Positions 32,547 through 46,205 are shown, counted from the stretch's first letter. The stretch: DNA of 64,000 nt from Paralithodes platypus (GCA_032716605.1 CM064492.1:49389406-49453405); one strand, 5' to 3'. Program-made: numbers and translations. The notes: generated from the letters alone by a model not told the origin.

Positions 32547-32550
32547 AAGC

Positions 32551-32583
<33 letters not shown>

Positions 32584-32713
32584 TATGATTTTAGCAAGAA
32601 ATTAATATGACTCAAAGGATGGTCATGGGTAGTATCAAATATATACTGTAGCACTCCCCTCCAACTCCAACTTACATGGCTACCTCACGTAACAATAAAA
32701 AGGTCTGAAGTTG

Positions 32714-32759
<46 letters not shown>

Positions 32760-32780
32760 TAGAGAGAGAGAGAGAGAGAC
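32547..32780. repeat. (AAT)n and (GA)n microsatellites
   Basis: (AAT)n at about 32549-32582 and (GA)n at 32717-32780 with a TATA interruption, separated by ordinary sequence. Confidence 0.9.
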
Positions 32781-33487
32781 TCAGTTAAAGCAGGAAGAGG
32801 ACAACCAAGACCGTGATAAAAATCATCTTTATTGTCACGTTGATAGACGTTTCACAGTTTTTATGTCATCATCAGTATTCTATGGACAGAACACACATAT
32901 AAAAGTTTTGACTATATATATTGTATAATGCTAAACATTGGAAAACCTACAAATAAGGAAAGTTGCAATGTAACCTTAAAAATAGCAAGTTTTGTGAACA
33001 GAGACTAAACAATGACATTTGTATTAATATTCGGCGGGCGATAGCGAGCGCATAGATTGGAAGAAATTTGCCTTAGGCTGGGTCAGTTTTCTATCAAAAA
33101 ATATACAAATTTAGCTAAAAGGGGATATAGTTTGAAGGAAGTCTGGGAAAGCGTGTTTGGTAGCCTAGGGGACAAACTAATATACAATGCTCGAAAATGG
33201 CAAAAGCAAGCAAAGTCCTCTATAATAATTAAACAAAATATCATAACCCCTATACGTCGGATCAAATAGGGTTAATTGAATGAACGAAATATAATACACA
33301 ATAATAAAGCAGGCACATCAATGACTAATCTGAACGAAACATTTTGACAAGACCTATCAATACAAGAACTTTGTCTTCGTAGCCGTGTCACACGAGCCCT
33401 TTTCTGGCAATATTTTGGAGCATTTCTCGTCTGGTAACTTCAGAATTATACTTTAGCAATCTTAACCCTTGCGGATCATGACGCATT
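32781..33487. other. Intergenic with a MITE-4 left-end fragment and an isolated GCGATAGCGAGC module
   Basis: A stand-alone GGCGGGCGATAGCGAGCG lies at about 33033 with MITE-like AAATATACAAATTTAGC downstream, a remnant of MITE-1/2. 33379-33480 is a partial MITE-4. No gene seen. Confidence 0.55.
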
Positions 33488-33855
33488 TTAAGGGGGAGCT
33501 ATACTTGTATCTTTCCTTTTCTCTCTCTTTTCCTGGCTTGTATCCATTCGGCCCATTCAGCCAACTGTTTTAAAACGTTTATCCCCATCCAGGTGTCGAT
33601 TTCTTCCTGGCGAGCGATAGCGAGCCAGCATTGTATGGAGAAATCCGGCTTCGCCGGAGACATTTTTCTATTGAAAAATTTACAAATTTAGCTTACGGTC
33701 AAAACAAAAAAATATAAATGCTGGCTCGTTACCGCTCGCCAGGGAAAAATTGACACCTGGATGGGGGATAAACGTCTTAAAACAGTAGCTGAAAGGGGCC
33801 GAATGGATACAGCCAAATAGAGAGAAAGAAAAAAAAGCGAGGTGGGCTCCCTTAA
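33488..33855 (+). mobile_element. MITE-2 copy
   Basis: TTAA-bounded. Intact GGCGAGCGATAGCGAGCC and GGCTTCGCCGG hairpin. A few bases are missing compared with its second version at 45546 (for example CGGCCCATTCAG against CGGCCCTATTCAG). Confidence 0.83.
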
Positions 33856-34093
33856 CAGTTTCATCTGGCAATTATTAGCCGATTTTATAGGGCTTAATTA
33901 AGAAAGACATCTAGCAATCAAAGGGGAAAAGCCGATCTCAATTAACCTATTAAATCAGGCAGATCCCTCCTTTACTGAATAACATGGCTTAAAAATAGCC
34001 AAAATGAACTGCCAAAAGAAGTTTTAATCCATAGTTTATCGATAGTTTCATAAGTTTACTAGATGGGCGGCCCAATGATAACCTGCAATAACC

Positions 34094-34138
<45 letters not shown>

Positions 34139-34193
34139 TCTTTCTCTACTGTAAAAATAAGCCGACAATAACCAATATATTACCATGCCTTGA

Positions 34194-34227
<34 letters not shown>

Positions 34228-34263
34228 CAATAATACTTACTGTACTTTTATTGTCCTTCATTA
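33856..34263. other. Intergenic with MITE-3 remnant, (AAT)n and poly-A
   Basis: A degenerate MITE-3 piece at about 33860-34010, (AAT)n at 34097-34138 and an A run at 34196-34225. No gene. Confidence 0.6.
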
Positions 34264-34638
34264 TTAAGGGGGGTGACCTGCTTTTATTTATCTCCTTTTC
34301 TCTATTTCTCTCCGTTGTATAGATTCGACCCCATTCAGCCTACTGTTTTAAGACGTTTATCCTCATCCAGCTGTTGATTTTTTCCTGGCGAGCAGTAGCG
34401 AGCCAGCATTGAGTTTAATTTTTTGACAGCAGGCTAAATGTGTACATTTTTTCGATAGACAAATGCCTCCGGCGAAGCCGGATTCTCCATACAATGATGG
34501 CTCGCTATCGCTCGCCAGGAAGAAATCGACACCTGGATGGGGATAAACGTCTTAAAACAGTAGGCTGAAAGGGACCGAATGGATACAAGCCAGAGAGAGA
34601 GAAAAAAGAGAGAAAAAAAAAACAGGTGGCCCCTTTTA
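34264..34638 (+). mobile_element. MITE-2 copy
   Basis: Left TTAA present. The right end reads CCCCTTTTAGT where the second version (46332-46708) has CCCCTTTTAAGT, so one A of the target site was lost or mis-called here. Confidence 0.82.
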
Positions 34639-35129
34639 GTAAATGGACAAAATATAGCAACATAAATGCCTCTTCAAGTCTTTTTCTGATTTTTTTTTTT
34701 TTACGATTTTACATTAGGGTGAGGGCTGGTCCTATCCAGAGTGAGGTTTGGCATCCTCTACTCAACCTTAGCCGTTTCGGTCTGTCTCTTGTCCTGTACT
34801 ACTTTTCCTGCTTCGGGGGCGGGTGGCCTCCCCTTGTAAAATTAATCTACCAGACGAGACAGAGAAAGGAGCTATGGAACGCGAAAGTGGTCCCGAACTC
34901 TAAGAATTACAACTTTAAATGTTGTTTCTGTTCGGGCTTTGTCCTCGAGCGGCAACCCCCAGCTATATGGTATGTGCCTGTAGTATATACATACAATAAT
35001 ATATACACGCGTAACCAACTATAAAACAGAAGACCTACTGTATAATTAATACCCTTCCTCTCTCGCACATTTGGTTTAATTCCGGCCCGGACATAACCCT
35101 TTCCCGTTAAAGGACGGATGAGAAGAGAG

Positions 35130-35185
<56 letters not shown>

Positions 35186-35217
35186 AGAGAGAGGAGGAGA
35201 AGAGAGAGAGATAAGAG

Positions 35218-35248
<31 letters not shown>

Positions 35249-35308
35249 CAAGAAGAGAGGAGATAGGAGAAAGATAGAGGGAGAGAAGAGAGAGAGAGAG
35301 AGGAGAGA
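34639..35308. other. Intergenic and a roughly 190-bp (GA)n tract
   Basis: 34700-35100 has an open frame with residues such as CCFCSGFVLERQPPA, but its counterpart at 46730-47090 is broken by indels, so no gene is called. (GA)n with interruptions occupies 35121-35308 and touches the CR1-1 3' end. Confidence 0.55.
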
Positions 35309-37749
35309 GTACAAAGTGAGTACAAAGGAAATCCGCAACAACAGGTCTAGTGACCCTTCTAGGTTGCTTGTCCTCCAAAACACTGAGTATCAAGTGTCCA
35401 AACAGTGGTTTAGAGTGGGTAAGGTTACAGTGTAAAGGGCACTACTGCCCTGCTACTAACGTGGCCGGACTAGGAATTTAGGTAGGGGACATATTGGCAG
35501 TTAACTGAGGGGAGGATAAAGTTATTCATTTACAAACGCAGTCCGGTCGCGGGTTTGATGCGAGATATTTGACTAGGCGGAATGTAAATGAACCAACGGT
35601 GCTGCAGTCTATATCGTCACGGGGAAGCCCAATTCCACAAGTTGGCAACTCGATTGAAGAAGAAATTCGTAGATTCGTGCGAGTTAAAAGATTTACCAAT
35701 AATTTTGCAAACCGTTTCCCCTCGTGTAATTAGATTGTTCTATAGTGAAGAACTTATTACAGTGTCATATTGTCGATGCCTTTTTATGATTTTGAACACT
35801 TGAAGTTAAGTCGCCTCTTAATCTGCGCTGGGTTAAAGGAAATAGATTTAATTCTTCTAAAAAAGGAACGCTCTTCGTATGGTTTGTTCTTTAGGCTAGG
35901 TATCATTTTGGTAACTCTACGTTGAACTCTTTCTAGCTTTGTTATATCTTTTTGGTAATAAGGGCACCAGGATTGAAACGCAAGTATTCCAGAAGAAGGC
36001 GGACAAGGGAATGGTAAAGGGTTAGGATAACTTCTTTGGATTTATGCTCAAAATGAACCTGCCTATAAAGCCAATTATTTTGTTTGTCCTTCTTAACAAC
36101 TTCTGAACATTGTTGACATCGGTTTTAGGTTACTCGATATTGTATCTGCCAGATCAGTGTTCTCTGTTTACATTCTTAAGCTGAGTGCCATTCATCGAAT
36201 AGTTTGCTTTCTCATTTAGGTAATCCGCCATGTAGTTACTTTACAATTTTATTCCCATTGAAACTCATTTGCCAAATTTGGGCCCAACAACCTGACACTT
36301 TATCTAGAGGTGTGGCATATCGTCACTTTGTTCTTTTGAGAGGACGCTATTTGCAATTTTTGTAATCGCCAGCAAATTTTGATAGAGATTGTACAGGTGA
36401 TACCCTCCACTATGTCGTGTGATGTAAATTAGAAAGAGAATTGGTCCGAGTACCGAACCCTGGGGTAAGCCCCGCTACTTTGCTTGGTCCATTTAGATGC
36501 CTTACCGTTTATGACGCCCTTTTCTTTCTTTTTCTGAGGAGGCAATTTTCTATCCAGTTCACACACCACCGACACCGTCTTGTACTCCATGCGCTTTTAG
36601 TTTTAGCAGTAAACGTTTGTGGGGAACTTTGTCAAAGGCCTTTTGAAAATCAAGGTATATAAAAATATCTACAGCTTTACTCTCATCGTAGAGGTTGAGG
36701 ATATCGTGGAAGAAGTCTAAGAGGTTTGTTTAAACAGGAACGTTTTTAAACGAAAGCCGTGTTGAGTATCTTTAAGTATGTTATTGTTCCCTCTAAGTGA
36801 TTTACGAGTCTGTCTCGTATGACGCGTTTCTAAGCATTTTACATTCAACTGAGGTTACGCTAATTGGACGATAGTTACTGGTTAGGGATTTGCTGCCTTT
36901 TTTTGAATATCGGTGTTACTTTGGGCTAGCTTCCACTGGCAGGCATAGTTCCATACTGCAAGAATTTATTGAATAGTAATGTCAGTGGTTTGGAGAGCTC
37001 ATTCTTAGCTTCCTTTAGAACGCTAGGCGAGATTTGTATCAGGTCCTGGCGTTTTATTTACCCTGGAGTTTATCTAAACAATTCAATACTTCTCTCGCTG
37101 TAAACGGTGATCATTGCTTAGAACATCTGAATTAGCAATCTGAATCGGCGATGGTGTAGGGATATCACTGAGTGTCTTCTGTTGTAAAAACTGATGCAAA
37201 GAAGTTATTGGGGGCATTACTCTTTTGTACTTCGTCTTTGGTGTATTCGCCTTTTTCAATCGACTAACGGTCCAACAGTTGAAGTAACTACTTTTTTCTT
37301 TCTGATATAACTTATAAATTCTTTCGGGTTTGTTTTACTTTGATTCGCAATATGTAACTCTAAGGTCTTTTTACTTTGCTTAATTAACTTTTTGGCTTTG
37401 GCGAGTCTCTCTCCAAATTTCACAGACCGTTTCTTCGTCATTTTGTGAGGATTTTTAATCTATCAGTAGCAAATTTTTTTAGCAAGCAGGGCAGTTGAAA
37501 AAATCTTTAATTCCACCATTCTGGGCTTATTATTATGGCCTGGACTCCGTATTTTCGATGGTATGCAGTCTTGCACTCGCTTTTAGGTAAGTGGGTTTCG
37601 GGAAAAATAACTTCCCAGATGTATTTATGTCGTTTATGTTAATTCACAAGCTCCAGTCAGTTTCTTTTAAACATAGCTCTAAGTTTACTGCAGGTTGCTT
37701 TCTTGAAATTAGGGACTTTTGTCGATGCTACTATTTTTTGGTTCGTTAC
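35309..37749 (-). mobile_element. CR1-1 copy, antisense, cut by the assembly gap
   Basis: Same element as 47433-49794, from the 3' repeat GTACAAAG next to (GA)n through the C-terminal domain, RT and linker into the endonuclease. The reading frame is shattered by many one- or two-base indels, most of them absent from the second version. That pattern points to consensus error near a contig end rather than age. Confidence 0.85.
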
Positions 37750-37849
37750 NNNNNNNNNNNNNNNNNNNNNNNNNNNNNNNNNNNNNNNNNNNNNNNNNNN
37801 NNNNNNNNNNNNNNNNNNNNNNNNNNNNNNNNNNNNNNNNNNNNNNNNN
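37750..37849. other. Assembly gap, exactly 100 N
   Basis: A fixed-size run of N, the usual placeholder for a scaffold join of unknown length. The frame that appears to cross it is not real. Confidence 0.99.
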
Positions 37850-40151
37850 CCTATTAGCGTGACCCTATGGTCAAAAAATTAAGTCTATCCATGTGTCCAA
37901 ATGAGTGTACCACACCCCTTACCCCTAGCTTAAGTCAAGAAGACATCAAACTTGGAGGATACATACGATAATTTTATCAAGTCATTATTCAAAGCACAAA
38001 ATAAATATATCCCCAAAAGAAAATTTAGATCAACACAGAACGAACCCAAATGGATGAATATAGACAATTAGACTTTCTGGGAAAAAAAGAGGAATATATA
38101 GACAAATTAAGAAAGGCGAAATTCACCTACTTGCTTACTATCACAATTTATCAAGACACGTAAAAAGGGATATTAGGAGCAAAGAAATTATGAAATCAAG
38201 GGTCCAGATGACTCAAAAATAATCCTAAAGCTTTTTACCAACTATGTAATCCAAGGTTAGAGATGTAATTGGTCCCCTTAAAACTTCGATAGGAGAAATT
38301 ACAGAAAATTACTTAGAAATGTGCAGTACAATAAATAATAAATTTCTTTCCGTTTTCACTAATGCAAATTTGGCACAGTTTCCAGAAGTCCGTAAGGTAT
38401 ATAGCGATAGTATAGAAAATAGGTTAAGTATGGTTACTATAAGTAGAAATGATTTGCTTAAGGAAATTGACAGACTGAAACCTCAGAAATCGCCTGGTCC
38501 GGATGAGGTATATGCTAGAGTATTAAAAAAATGCAGAGATGAGTTAAGTTACCCATTAACATTTCTATTTAACAAGTCCTTAGAAACCGGTTTAGTTCCA
38601 GAAGCTTGGAAGATGCAAATGTAGTTCCGATCTTCAAAAAAGCTGATAAATCAATAGCATCCAATTACCGTCCCATTAGTCTCACATCAATCATAGGAAA
38701 GCTACTGGAGTTAATTATTGCTAGGAAAATTATAAACCACTTAGAAACATTTAATTTAATAAATTCTTCTCAGCATGGATTCACTCAGGGACGTTCTTGC
38801 CTTACTAATTTGCCTAGTTTCTTCTCCGAGGTCTATGAAGCGGTAGATAATGACAAGTCATATGATATAATATATTTAGATTTCAGTAAAGCTTTCGACA
38901 GAGTCCCTCATGAGAGATTGATGAGAAAAGTTGAGGTGCATGGAATAGGTGGGTCGTTGTTGGGATGGATTAGGTCATGGCTAATTGGTAGGAAGAAGAG
39001 AGTCAGCATAAATGGTATTAAGTCAGAGTGGGGATCAGTCAAGAGTGGTGTCCTGCAGGGATCTGTATTGGGTACGATGTTGTATGTTATATACATAAAT
39101 GACCTTGATTTAAGCAGAACTATTAGGATAAGTAAATTCGCAGAAGACACCAAAATAGGGAGAAAAATAGATTCAGATAGCGACATAGAGTGCCTCCAAA
39201 GGGATCTAAATACCTTACACGAATGGTCAGTAAATTCGCAGATGCATTGTAACATTGACAAATGTAAGGTATTAATGATAGGGAAGATGAACACAAATGC
39301 AAAATATAAACTAGATAATACGGAATTAGAAAACTCAGACTGCAAGAAAGATTTGGGTGTGTTTGTTAGCAACGATTTGAAGCCTGGAAAACAGTGTATA
39401 AGCGTTCATAACAAGGCAAACAGGATTCTAGGGTTCATCTCAAGGAGTGTGAGTAACAGAACTGCCGATGTTATTTTGAAACTTTACTTGTCATTAGTGA
39501 GACCTCAAATGGATTATGCTGTCCAATTTTGGTATCCTTATTACAGAATGGACATAGATTCGTTGGAGAGAGTACATCGAAGAATGACAAAACTGATTCA
39601 TAATATTAGAAATCTACCATATGAAGAAAGGTTGAAAAAATTAGGCTTACATTCGTTAGAAGACGCAGAGTTAGAGGGGATGATAAAAGTGTTCAAGTGG
39701 GTTAGTGGGATAAAGGAGACATGAAAAATGTACTGAAGCTCAGCGATAGCAAAAAAAACTCTAACAAATGGTTTCAAATTAGATAAATTTCGTTTCAGAA
39801 AAGATATAGGCAAATATTGCGTTGGTAACAGATGTGTAGATGGGTGGAATAGGCTACCAAGTTTTATAGTGGGATCAAGAACGATAGGGAGCTTTAAGAT
39901 AAAATTAGATAGTATGGACGAGATGGGTTGGGTGTGAGGGGGATCTGCCGGGTGTGGGCCAATCGGCGCTCAGCAGACCCCCGTAATCTTGTGTTAATCT
40001 CTGACCGTTTTGGTGGGGTCAGTACTCAAGGTATTAGTGAGATGGGCCTATAATTGGGTCTTGTACTGTAATTGGGGTTGGGTGTGACAGGGATCTGCCT
40101 TGTGTGGGCCGATCGGCTTTTTGCAGACTCCCATTTTCTTATGTTCTAATA
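37850..40151 (+). mobile_element. CR1-2 copy E (second version of copy D)
   Basis: 5' cut by the gap. The rest matches copy D through the 3' UTR and the TTATGTTCTAATA end. Confidence 0.85.
38319..39890 (+). pseudogene. CR1-2 reverse transcriptase and C-terminal domain, copy E
   Basis: Two overlapping open parts, 38319-38624 and 38606-39724, join at a one-base deletion in the EAWKIANVVPIF segment. Motif A is intact (LDFSKAFDR). Motif C reads KFAEDTKIG, so the first Asp of FADD is Glu. The C-terminal domain continues to about 39890 after a frameshift near 39720. Confidence 0.85.
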
Positions 40152-41019
40152 TCCTATTGATAGGAAGCCTTTAACACGAGGAGCGCGATAAGCCCCCTAG
40201 AAAGTTCTCCTACGCGATGGCGATAAGCCTTTCGGAAGCGAGATTTTCAGAAGCGTTCAAAAACCATGCCAACAGGCTTAGGCGGCTGCAAGTTGAAATA
40301 GGAATAGGGCTACATGGCAACTATCAACACCAAATATCATATTACACATAAACCTCACACACACACTCACACCCTTATTATGGTGGTGGCGATGATGATT
40401 TTATTCAGTTAGGAAGGAATTGTGAGAATCAGATTTGTGATTGATATAGACTTCACAATTTTGATTCACAGAGTGTCTTTCAAATTTAATATAATCGTCT
40501 ACTGTCAGCCAGAATATAGTGAAACCGCGTCCTCGAATACTGAGAGGATTCATCAATTGAAGATTATGACGTATTTTGACAGTAAATTCTGGCTATCAGA
40601 CGATGTTATACAGCTTAGGAAGGATCTGTGGGAATTATGAGGGTAAAGATGATTTCCATCAACCCTCTAACTTCCATATACCCTTCCTAGTCTGAATGAA
40701 ATCGTCAAATAAGAGTCAGAAAACAGAAAAGAATTGAGTCATCTGATCAGCTAAGGGCAAATATTAACCCTTCACTGATATATTGCATTATCGTTCGCTA
40801 CGGTTTCCACCAAGTGTCAACAAACAAAATAACCTGCAAATGAAGATAAACCCACCCGCTGTGAATTATTTGGGGGCAGCATTTTGGGAGCGTAATTATT
40901 ATTTTTTCGTATGAATTATTCCATGCAGGGTTTATTTGAAGCCGGGCTGCCGTCCTGTTTTGGTTAACTTATGGACTGAAAAATGGTCTCTGGCTCACAC
41001 ACACACACATATACACACT

Positions 41020-41064
<45 letters not shown>

Positions 41065-42567
41065 TCTCTCTCTCTTTCTTTCTCTCTCTCTCTGATCAAT
41101 GTATCAAAGCAAGGTGATGTCCTATTCTTTTACTATAAACTGTCCCTGTCACTAGTAGTATTAAGGTCGGACCACCTAGTAGGGACCGTAAAGTCTGTGT
41201 GGACTGAGTAATCAGTGTAACTTTGTGTAACACTCACGCTCTCTCTCTCTCTCTTTCTCTCTCTCCTTTTCTATCGGATATGCCATCTCTATTAGAATTA
41301 AGTCCGGACCACCTCGTTTGGATCGTAAACTCTGTGTGGCCAGTGTATCTATGTTAATCTATGTAAATCGCTCTCTCTATTTGATAAATGTGTTAAAGCA
41401 AGGTGGTTTTATTACTGAGTAAACACAAATATCAAACATACTGTATGTTGGATAATGAAAGATATAAGCCTGCATAGAATCAATATAATTTGAGCCAGGC
41501 AAACGAAGAACTAGAGGACAGGAAATAAAGGTGCCAACCTCACGCCTGGGCTCTATAAGATGTGGTTATGCTGGAGGACTTTGTTCCTTGACTATCTTGC
41601 GCAGTTAACCGTTAGAAATTACGAAGACTCAGTTCTTTTGAGTTTTCTGGCTATTATTTGACGATTTTATTCATATTAGGAAGGGTATTGTATCCGAACA
41701 AATCAGCTTAGGTTCCCTTATTTATTTTCGAGAGAATTGTAGTGACTCAAATATTAGATATTTTAATAACTGCATAACAAACCCTACCAAGTGGGGGTCT
41801 AACAATAATGATTTGGTGCTATAATTGTTAAGTTGCAGAGTTAATTTGTTACCCATATATGTAAATCCAGCAACATATATAGGTGCTTTCTATATGTCAT
41901 GTGCATATGGATGCCAAATTTCAGCTCAGTATCTCATCAAATAGAGTAACACAGATCATATTTGTTCCTTCAGTTTTACAGGGTTAGGTGTGCATTGTTC
42001 TTATCTAACAACATTAAAATGTAATAGGGTATTTCCTATGGTCGACTTTTATATGGCTTCCAAATTTCTATTTATCATCTCAAGAAATGCAGCTAGAAAC
42101 CAAAATGGTTTATTCACCCATTTCTGCAGGGTCGGGAATGAAGTTTCTGTTCCACCAACAAATAAATGGAGACCTTCTTGTAAGTCATAAATATACTGTT
42201 GCCAAAATTCAGGGCTATAATCAACAAATATGGCTTTGAATTTTAATTGAATTCTTCACAAGCTACTGAGGATTTCTCAGAATTGGGCATACAGATTTAA
42301 CTCCAAAGTGGCAGAAGACATTTGGTGGGTCATATCTATCTGCGCACCCAAGTATAGATCAATTATCATCAATAAAATATTGTCTTATCCACAATCGATT
42401 TCTGACCCCCAACAACAACAAACACGAGAAAAACAATAACAACGACAAACAACAACAACCACTACAACAACAACCGCAATAACAACAACCGCAATAACAA
42501 CAAAGTCAACCATTCATAGACCATTTAGGTCGACGCAGGCAGAATCCGGAGGACACGCCAGCTTCAA
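40152..42567. other. Second version of 28104-30527
   Basis: Same content: MITE-3 remnants, CT microsatellites at about 41024-41053 and 41240, microsatellite-junction repeats near 41140-41375 and a CAA-rich stretch at 42412-42510. No gene seen. Confidence 0.6.
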
Positions 42568-42941
42568 TTAAGGGGGGTCACCTGCTTTTTTATCTTTTTC
42601 TCCTTTTCTCTCTTTCTCTGGCTTGTATTCATTCGGCCCCATTCAGCCAACTGTTTTAAGATGTTTATCCCCATCTAGGTGTCGATATCGATCGCCAGCA
42701 TTGTATGGAGAAATCCGGCTTCGCTGGACACATTTTTATATCGAAAAATGTACAAATTTTGCTTGCTGTCAAAACAAATATATATATATATATATATGTT
42801 GGCACGCTACCGCTCGCCAGGAAATTATTGACAACTGTATGGGGGTAAACGTCTTAAAACAGTAGGCTGAATGGGGCCGATTGGATACAAGCCAAAGAGA
42901 GTGGGAGAGAAAGACAAAAAAAAAAGCGAGGTTCCCCTTAA
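42568..42941 (+). mobile_element. MITE-2, second version of 30528-30901
   Basis: Appears base-for-base the same as the first version, including the (TA)n. Confidence 0.82.
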
Positions 42942-43367
42942 ACCCCGCGCGGAATAATTCACAGGTAAAAATATTAATTCATAATTTAATATCGATAACA
43001 TTGGCCAGAGTACTCCATTCCAACCAGTACCGCTAACCAGCTTAACAATAACACACAGCGGGAATGGAATATTTTGACTGTTGATATTCATAGAGGAACC
43101 GGAATTAGGGATTTGTGGCTTTATATAAAACGGGATTTATTACCATGACATATTGACGACCCAAAATAAATATGCATTTTACCTTTAAAGTGCATGGACA
43201 TTTCTATGACATATTTGACGTATCATTGCGCGCTAAATGTTAGTCTATTGCCAGACGCCTCATTCCCATAGAGGGGTGGCCGCGAATTAATCGTCTTCAT
43301 ATGTTTCTATATGCCGAGGCAACTCATTCGATTATCTAGCTTGTCTCTGTTCACAGGGGAGGGTCTC
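42942..43367. other. Second version of 30902-31326
   Basis: Matches except for a short divergent patch at about 42978-42992 (CATAATTTAATA against GCCATATACGT). Nothing coding. Confidence 0.5.
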
Positions 43368-43752
43368 TTAAGGGGGGTCACCTGCTTTTTTTGTTAATCT
43401 TTCTCTTATTTTCTGTCTTTCTCTGGCTTGTATCCATTCGGCCCCATTCAGCGTACTGTTTTAAGGCGTTTATCTCCATCCAGGTGTCGATTTCTCCCTG
43501 GCGAGCGATAGCGAGCCAGCATTGTATGGAGAAATCCGGCTTTGCCGGAGAATTTTTTCTATAGAAATATGTACAAATTTAGCTTGCTGTTAAAAAAAAA
43601 TATATATGCTGGCTCGCTACCGCTCGCCAGGAAAAATATTGACACTTGGATAGGGGTAAACATCTTAAAACAGTAGGCTGAATGGGGCCGAATGGATACA
43701 AGCCAAAGAGAGAGGGAGAGAAAGAGAGAAAAGGCGAGGTGGGCCCCCTTAA
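43368..43752 (+). mobile_element. MITE-2, second version of 31327-31710
   Basis: Same element. One extra base in the GAGAGGGAGAGAAAG stretch. Confidence 0.85.
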
Positions 43753-43908
43753 TCCCAACCGCCCATTGGTGTGTGTAAGTGTGTGAGGGTGCATGTGGTA
43801 TACTATTGTACTGTCGGAATGGTTGTGGAGGTGAATGTAGTTTGTAACCAGTGTAATGAGCTCGACTATGCTGATCAAGTGCTAGCATATACTTGTGTAA
43901 ATGTGACA

Positions 43909-44080
43909 CTGGTCTACCACACCTCTAACGTCCGCCAGTGCAGCTAGGGGTTTGGGAAGCCATGCCCGTAAGTCAATAAACGTATGACAATCCGGCCGGG
44001 ATCAAACCCAGGGCTTTCCACGCACGAGTCAAGTGGGGTACTGCTTAGCCACACTGTTAGTACCGGTATTTATAATTTGT
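43909..44080 (-). mobile_element. tRNA-derived SINE, second version of 31862-32030
   Basis: Same A- and B-box-like segments on the minus strand. Confidence 0.6.
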
Positions 44081-44183
44081 TAATTATACAAATACACAAG
44101 TGTACAATCACCTGGTACAAATATTATTGAACAATTATGACACGCTGATGCAATCATTTGAAACAATCCCTTTAAGTATATGA

Positions 44184-44401
44184 CTAAAGCCAGTGTCACA
44201 CGAGCGTTTTTTCTGTCAATTTTCCATGAGCAAGTTTTTTCTGGTAATATTTAGTGATATTTTTGCATTGTAATCCGAAACTAGATCGAAGTTAGATTAT
44301 GTTAGGTAGTTTAATTCTTACGGAACTTGTATTTTGAAGCTCCCAGACCACAATTGCCCGTTAAAATTTACGGAAAAATCGCTCGTGTGACACCGCCTTA
44401 A
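44184..44401 (+). mobile_element. MITE-4, second version of 32142-32359
   Basis: Same inverted ends. CTAA on the left and TTAA on the right. Confidence 0.75.
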
Positions 44402-44595
44402 GACACTAAGTCAAGGTTTTCCCTAGATAACTGTTCATTGTTAATCATATAGTAGTGTACAAGTTATTTGTACAGGCGATTGTACTCTATAAAACCAAAA
44501 AAATCGAACCTTGGAAAACTCTTATTCCAGTATGTATAATATTGGGATATTTCTATCCGTCTGGTTATTGGCTACTCAAGACCATATTATAAAGC

Positions 44596-44631
<36 letters not shown>

Positions 44632-44761
44632 TATGATTTTAGCAAGAAATTAATATGACTCAAAGGATGGTCATGGGTAGTATCAAATATATACTGTAGC
44701 ACTCCCCTCCAACTCCAACTTACATGGCTACCTCACGTAACAATAAAAAGGTCTGAAGTTG

Positions 44762-44829
<68 letters not shown>

Positions 44830-45545
44830 CAGTTAAAGCAGGAAGAGGACAACCAAGACCGTGATAAAAATCATCTTTATTGTCACGTTGATAGACGTTT
44901 CACAGTTTTTATGTCATCATCAGTATTCTATGGACAGAACACACATATAAAAGTTTTACTATATATTGTATAATGCTAAACATTGGAAAACCTACAAATA
45001 AGGAAAGTTGCAATGCAACCTTAAAAATAGCAAGTTTTGTGAACAGAGACTAAACAATGACATTTGTATTAATATTCGGCGGGCGATAGCGAGCGCATAG
45101 ATTGGAAGAAATTTGCCTTAGGCTGGGTCAGTTTTCTATCAACAAATATACAAATTTAGCTAAAAGGGGGTATAGTTTGAAGGACGTCTGTGAAGGCGTT
45201 TTTGTTAGACTAGGGGACAAACTAACATACAGTACATTGCTCGAAAATGGCAAAAGCAAGCAAAGTCCTCAATAATAATGAAGCATAATATCATAATAAC
45301 CCAGTATACGTCGGATCAAATAGGGTTAATTGAATGAACGAAATATAATACACAATAATAAAGCAGGCACATCAATGACTAATCTGAACGAAACATTTTG
45401 ACAAGACCTATCAATACAAGAACTTTGTCTTCGTAGCCGGTGTCACACGAGCCCTTTTTCTGGCAATATTTTGGAGCATTTCTCGTCTGGTAACTTCAGA
45501 ATTATACTTTTAGCAATCTTAACCCTTTGCGGATCATGACGCATT
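44402..45545. other. Second version of 32360-33487
   Basis: (AAT)n at about 44597-44632, (GA)n at 44764-44826 (longer and purer than in the first version), an isolated GGCGGGCGATAGCGAGCG at about 45079 and a partial MITE-4 at about 45435-45530. No gene. Confidence 0.6.
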
Positions 45546-45922
45546 TTAAGGGGGAGCACCGGCTATACTTGTATCTTTCCTTTTCTTTCTTTCCCTGGCT
45601 TGTATCCATTCGGCCCTATTCAGCCAACTGTTTTAAGACTTTTATCCCCATCCAGGTGTCGATTTCTTCCTGGCGAGCGATAGCGAGCCAGCATTGTATG
45701 GAGAAATCCGGCTTCGCCGGAGACATTTTTCTATTGAAAAATTTACAAATTTAGCTTACGGTCAAAACAAAAAAATATAAATGCTGGCTCGTTACCGCTC
45801 GCCAGGAAAATATTGACACCTGGATGGGGATAAACGTCTTAAAACAGTAGGCTGAAAGGGGCCGAATGGATACAAGCCAAATAGAGAGAGAAAGAGAAAA
45901 AAAGCGAGGTGGGCTCCCTTAA
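45546..45922 (+). mobile_element. MITE-2, second version of 33488-33855
   Basis: TTAA-bounded, with bases missing from the first version restored (AGCACCGGCTATACTTG, GTAGGCTGAAAGGGGCC). Confidence 0.83.
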
Positions 45923-46160
45923 CAGTTTCATCTGGCAATTATTAGCCGATTTTATAGGGCTTAATTAAGAAAGACATCTAGCAATCAAAGGGGAAAAGCC
46001 GATCTCAATTAACCTATTAAATCAGGCAGATCCCTCCTTTACTGAATAACATGGCTTAAAAATAGCCAAAATGAACTGCCAAAAGAAGTTTTAATCCATA
46101 GTTTATCGATAGTTTCATAAGTTTACTAGATGGGCGGCCCAATGATAACCTGCAATAACC

Positions 46161-46205
<45 letters not shown>

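Larger units (their letters stand above)
25789..37749 (+). repeat. 12-kb block, first version (end of the left contig)
   Basis: Runs colinearly with 37850-49794: CR1-2, the 28.1-35.3 kb MITE field, GA microsatellite and antisense CR1-1, same order, orientation and spacing (11961 against 11945 bp). Long parts, for example 30361-30930, look identical. Toward 34.6-37.75 kb this version gains many small indels relative to the second, as expected at a poorly supported contig end. Confidence 0.85.

Noticed and set aside
34626..35024. 133-codon frame with several cysteines
   Set aside because: The other version of the same locus (46700-47090) has many indels that destroy it, and no domain is visible.
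37591..37857. Open frame crossing the N run
   Set aside because: It joins two contigs through unknown bases.
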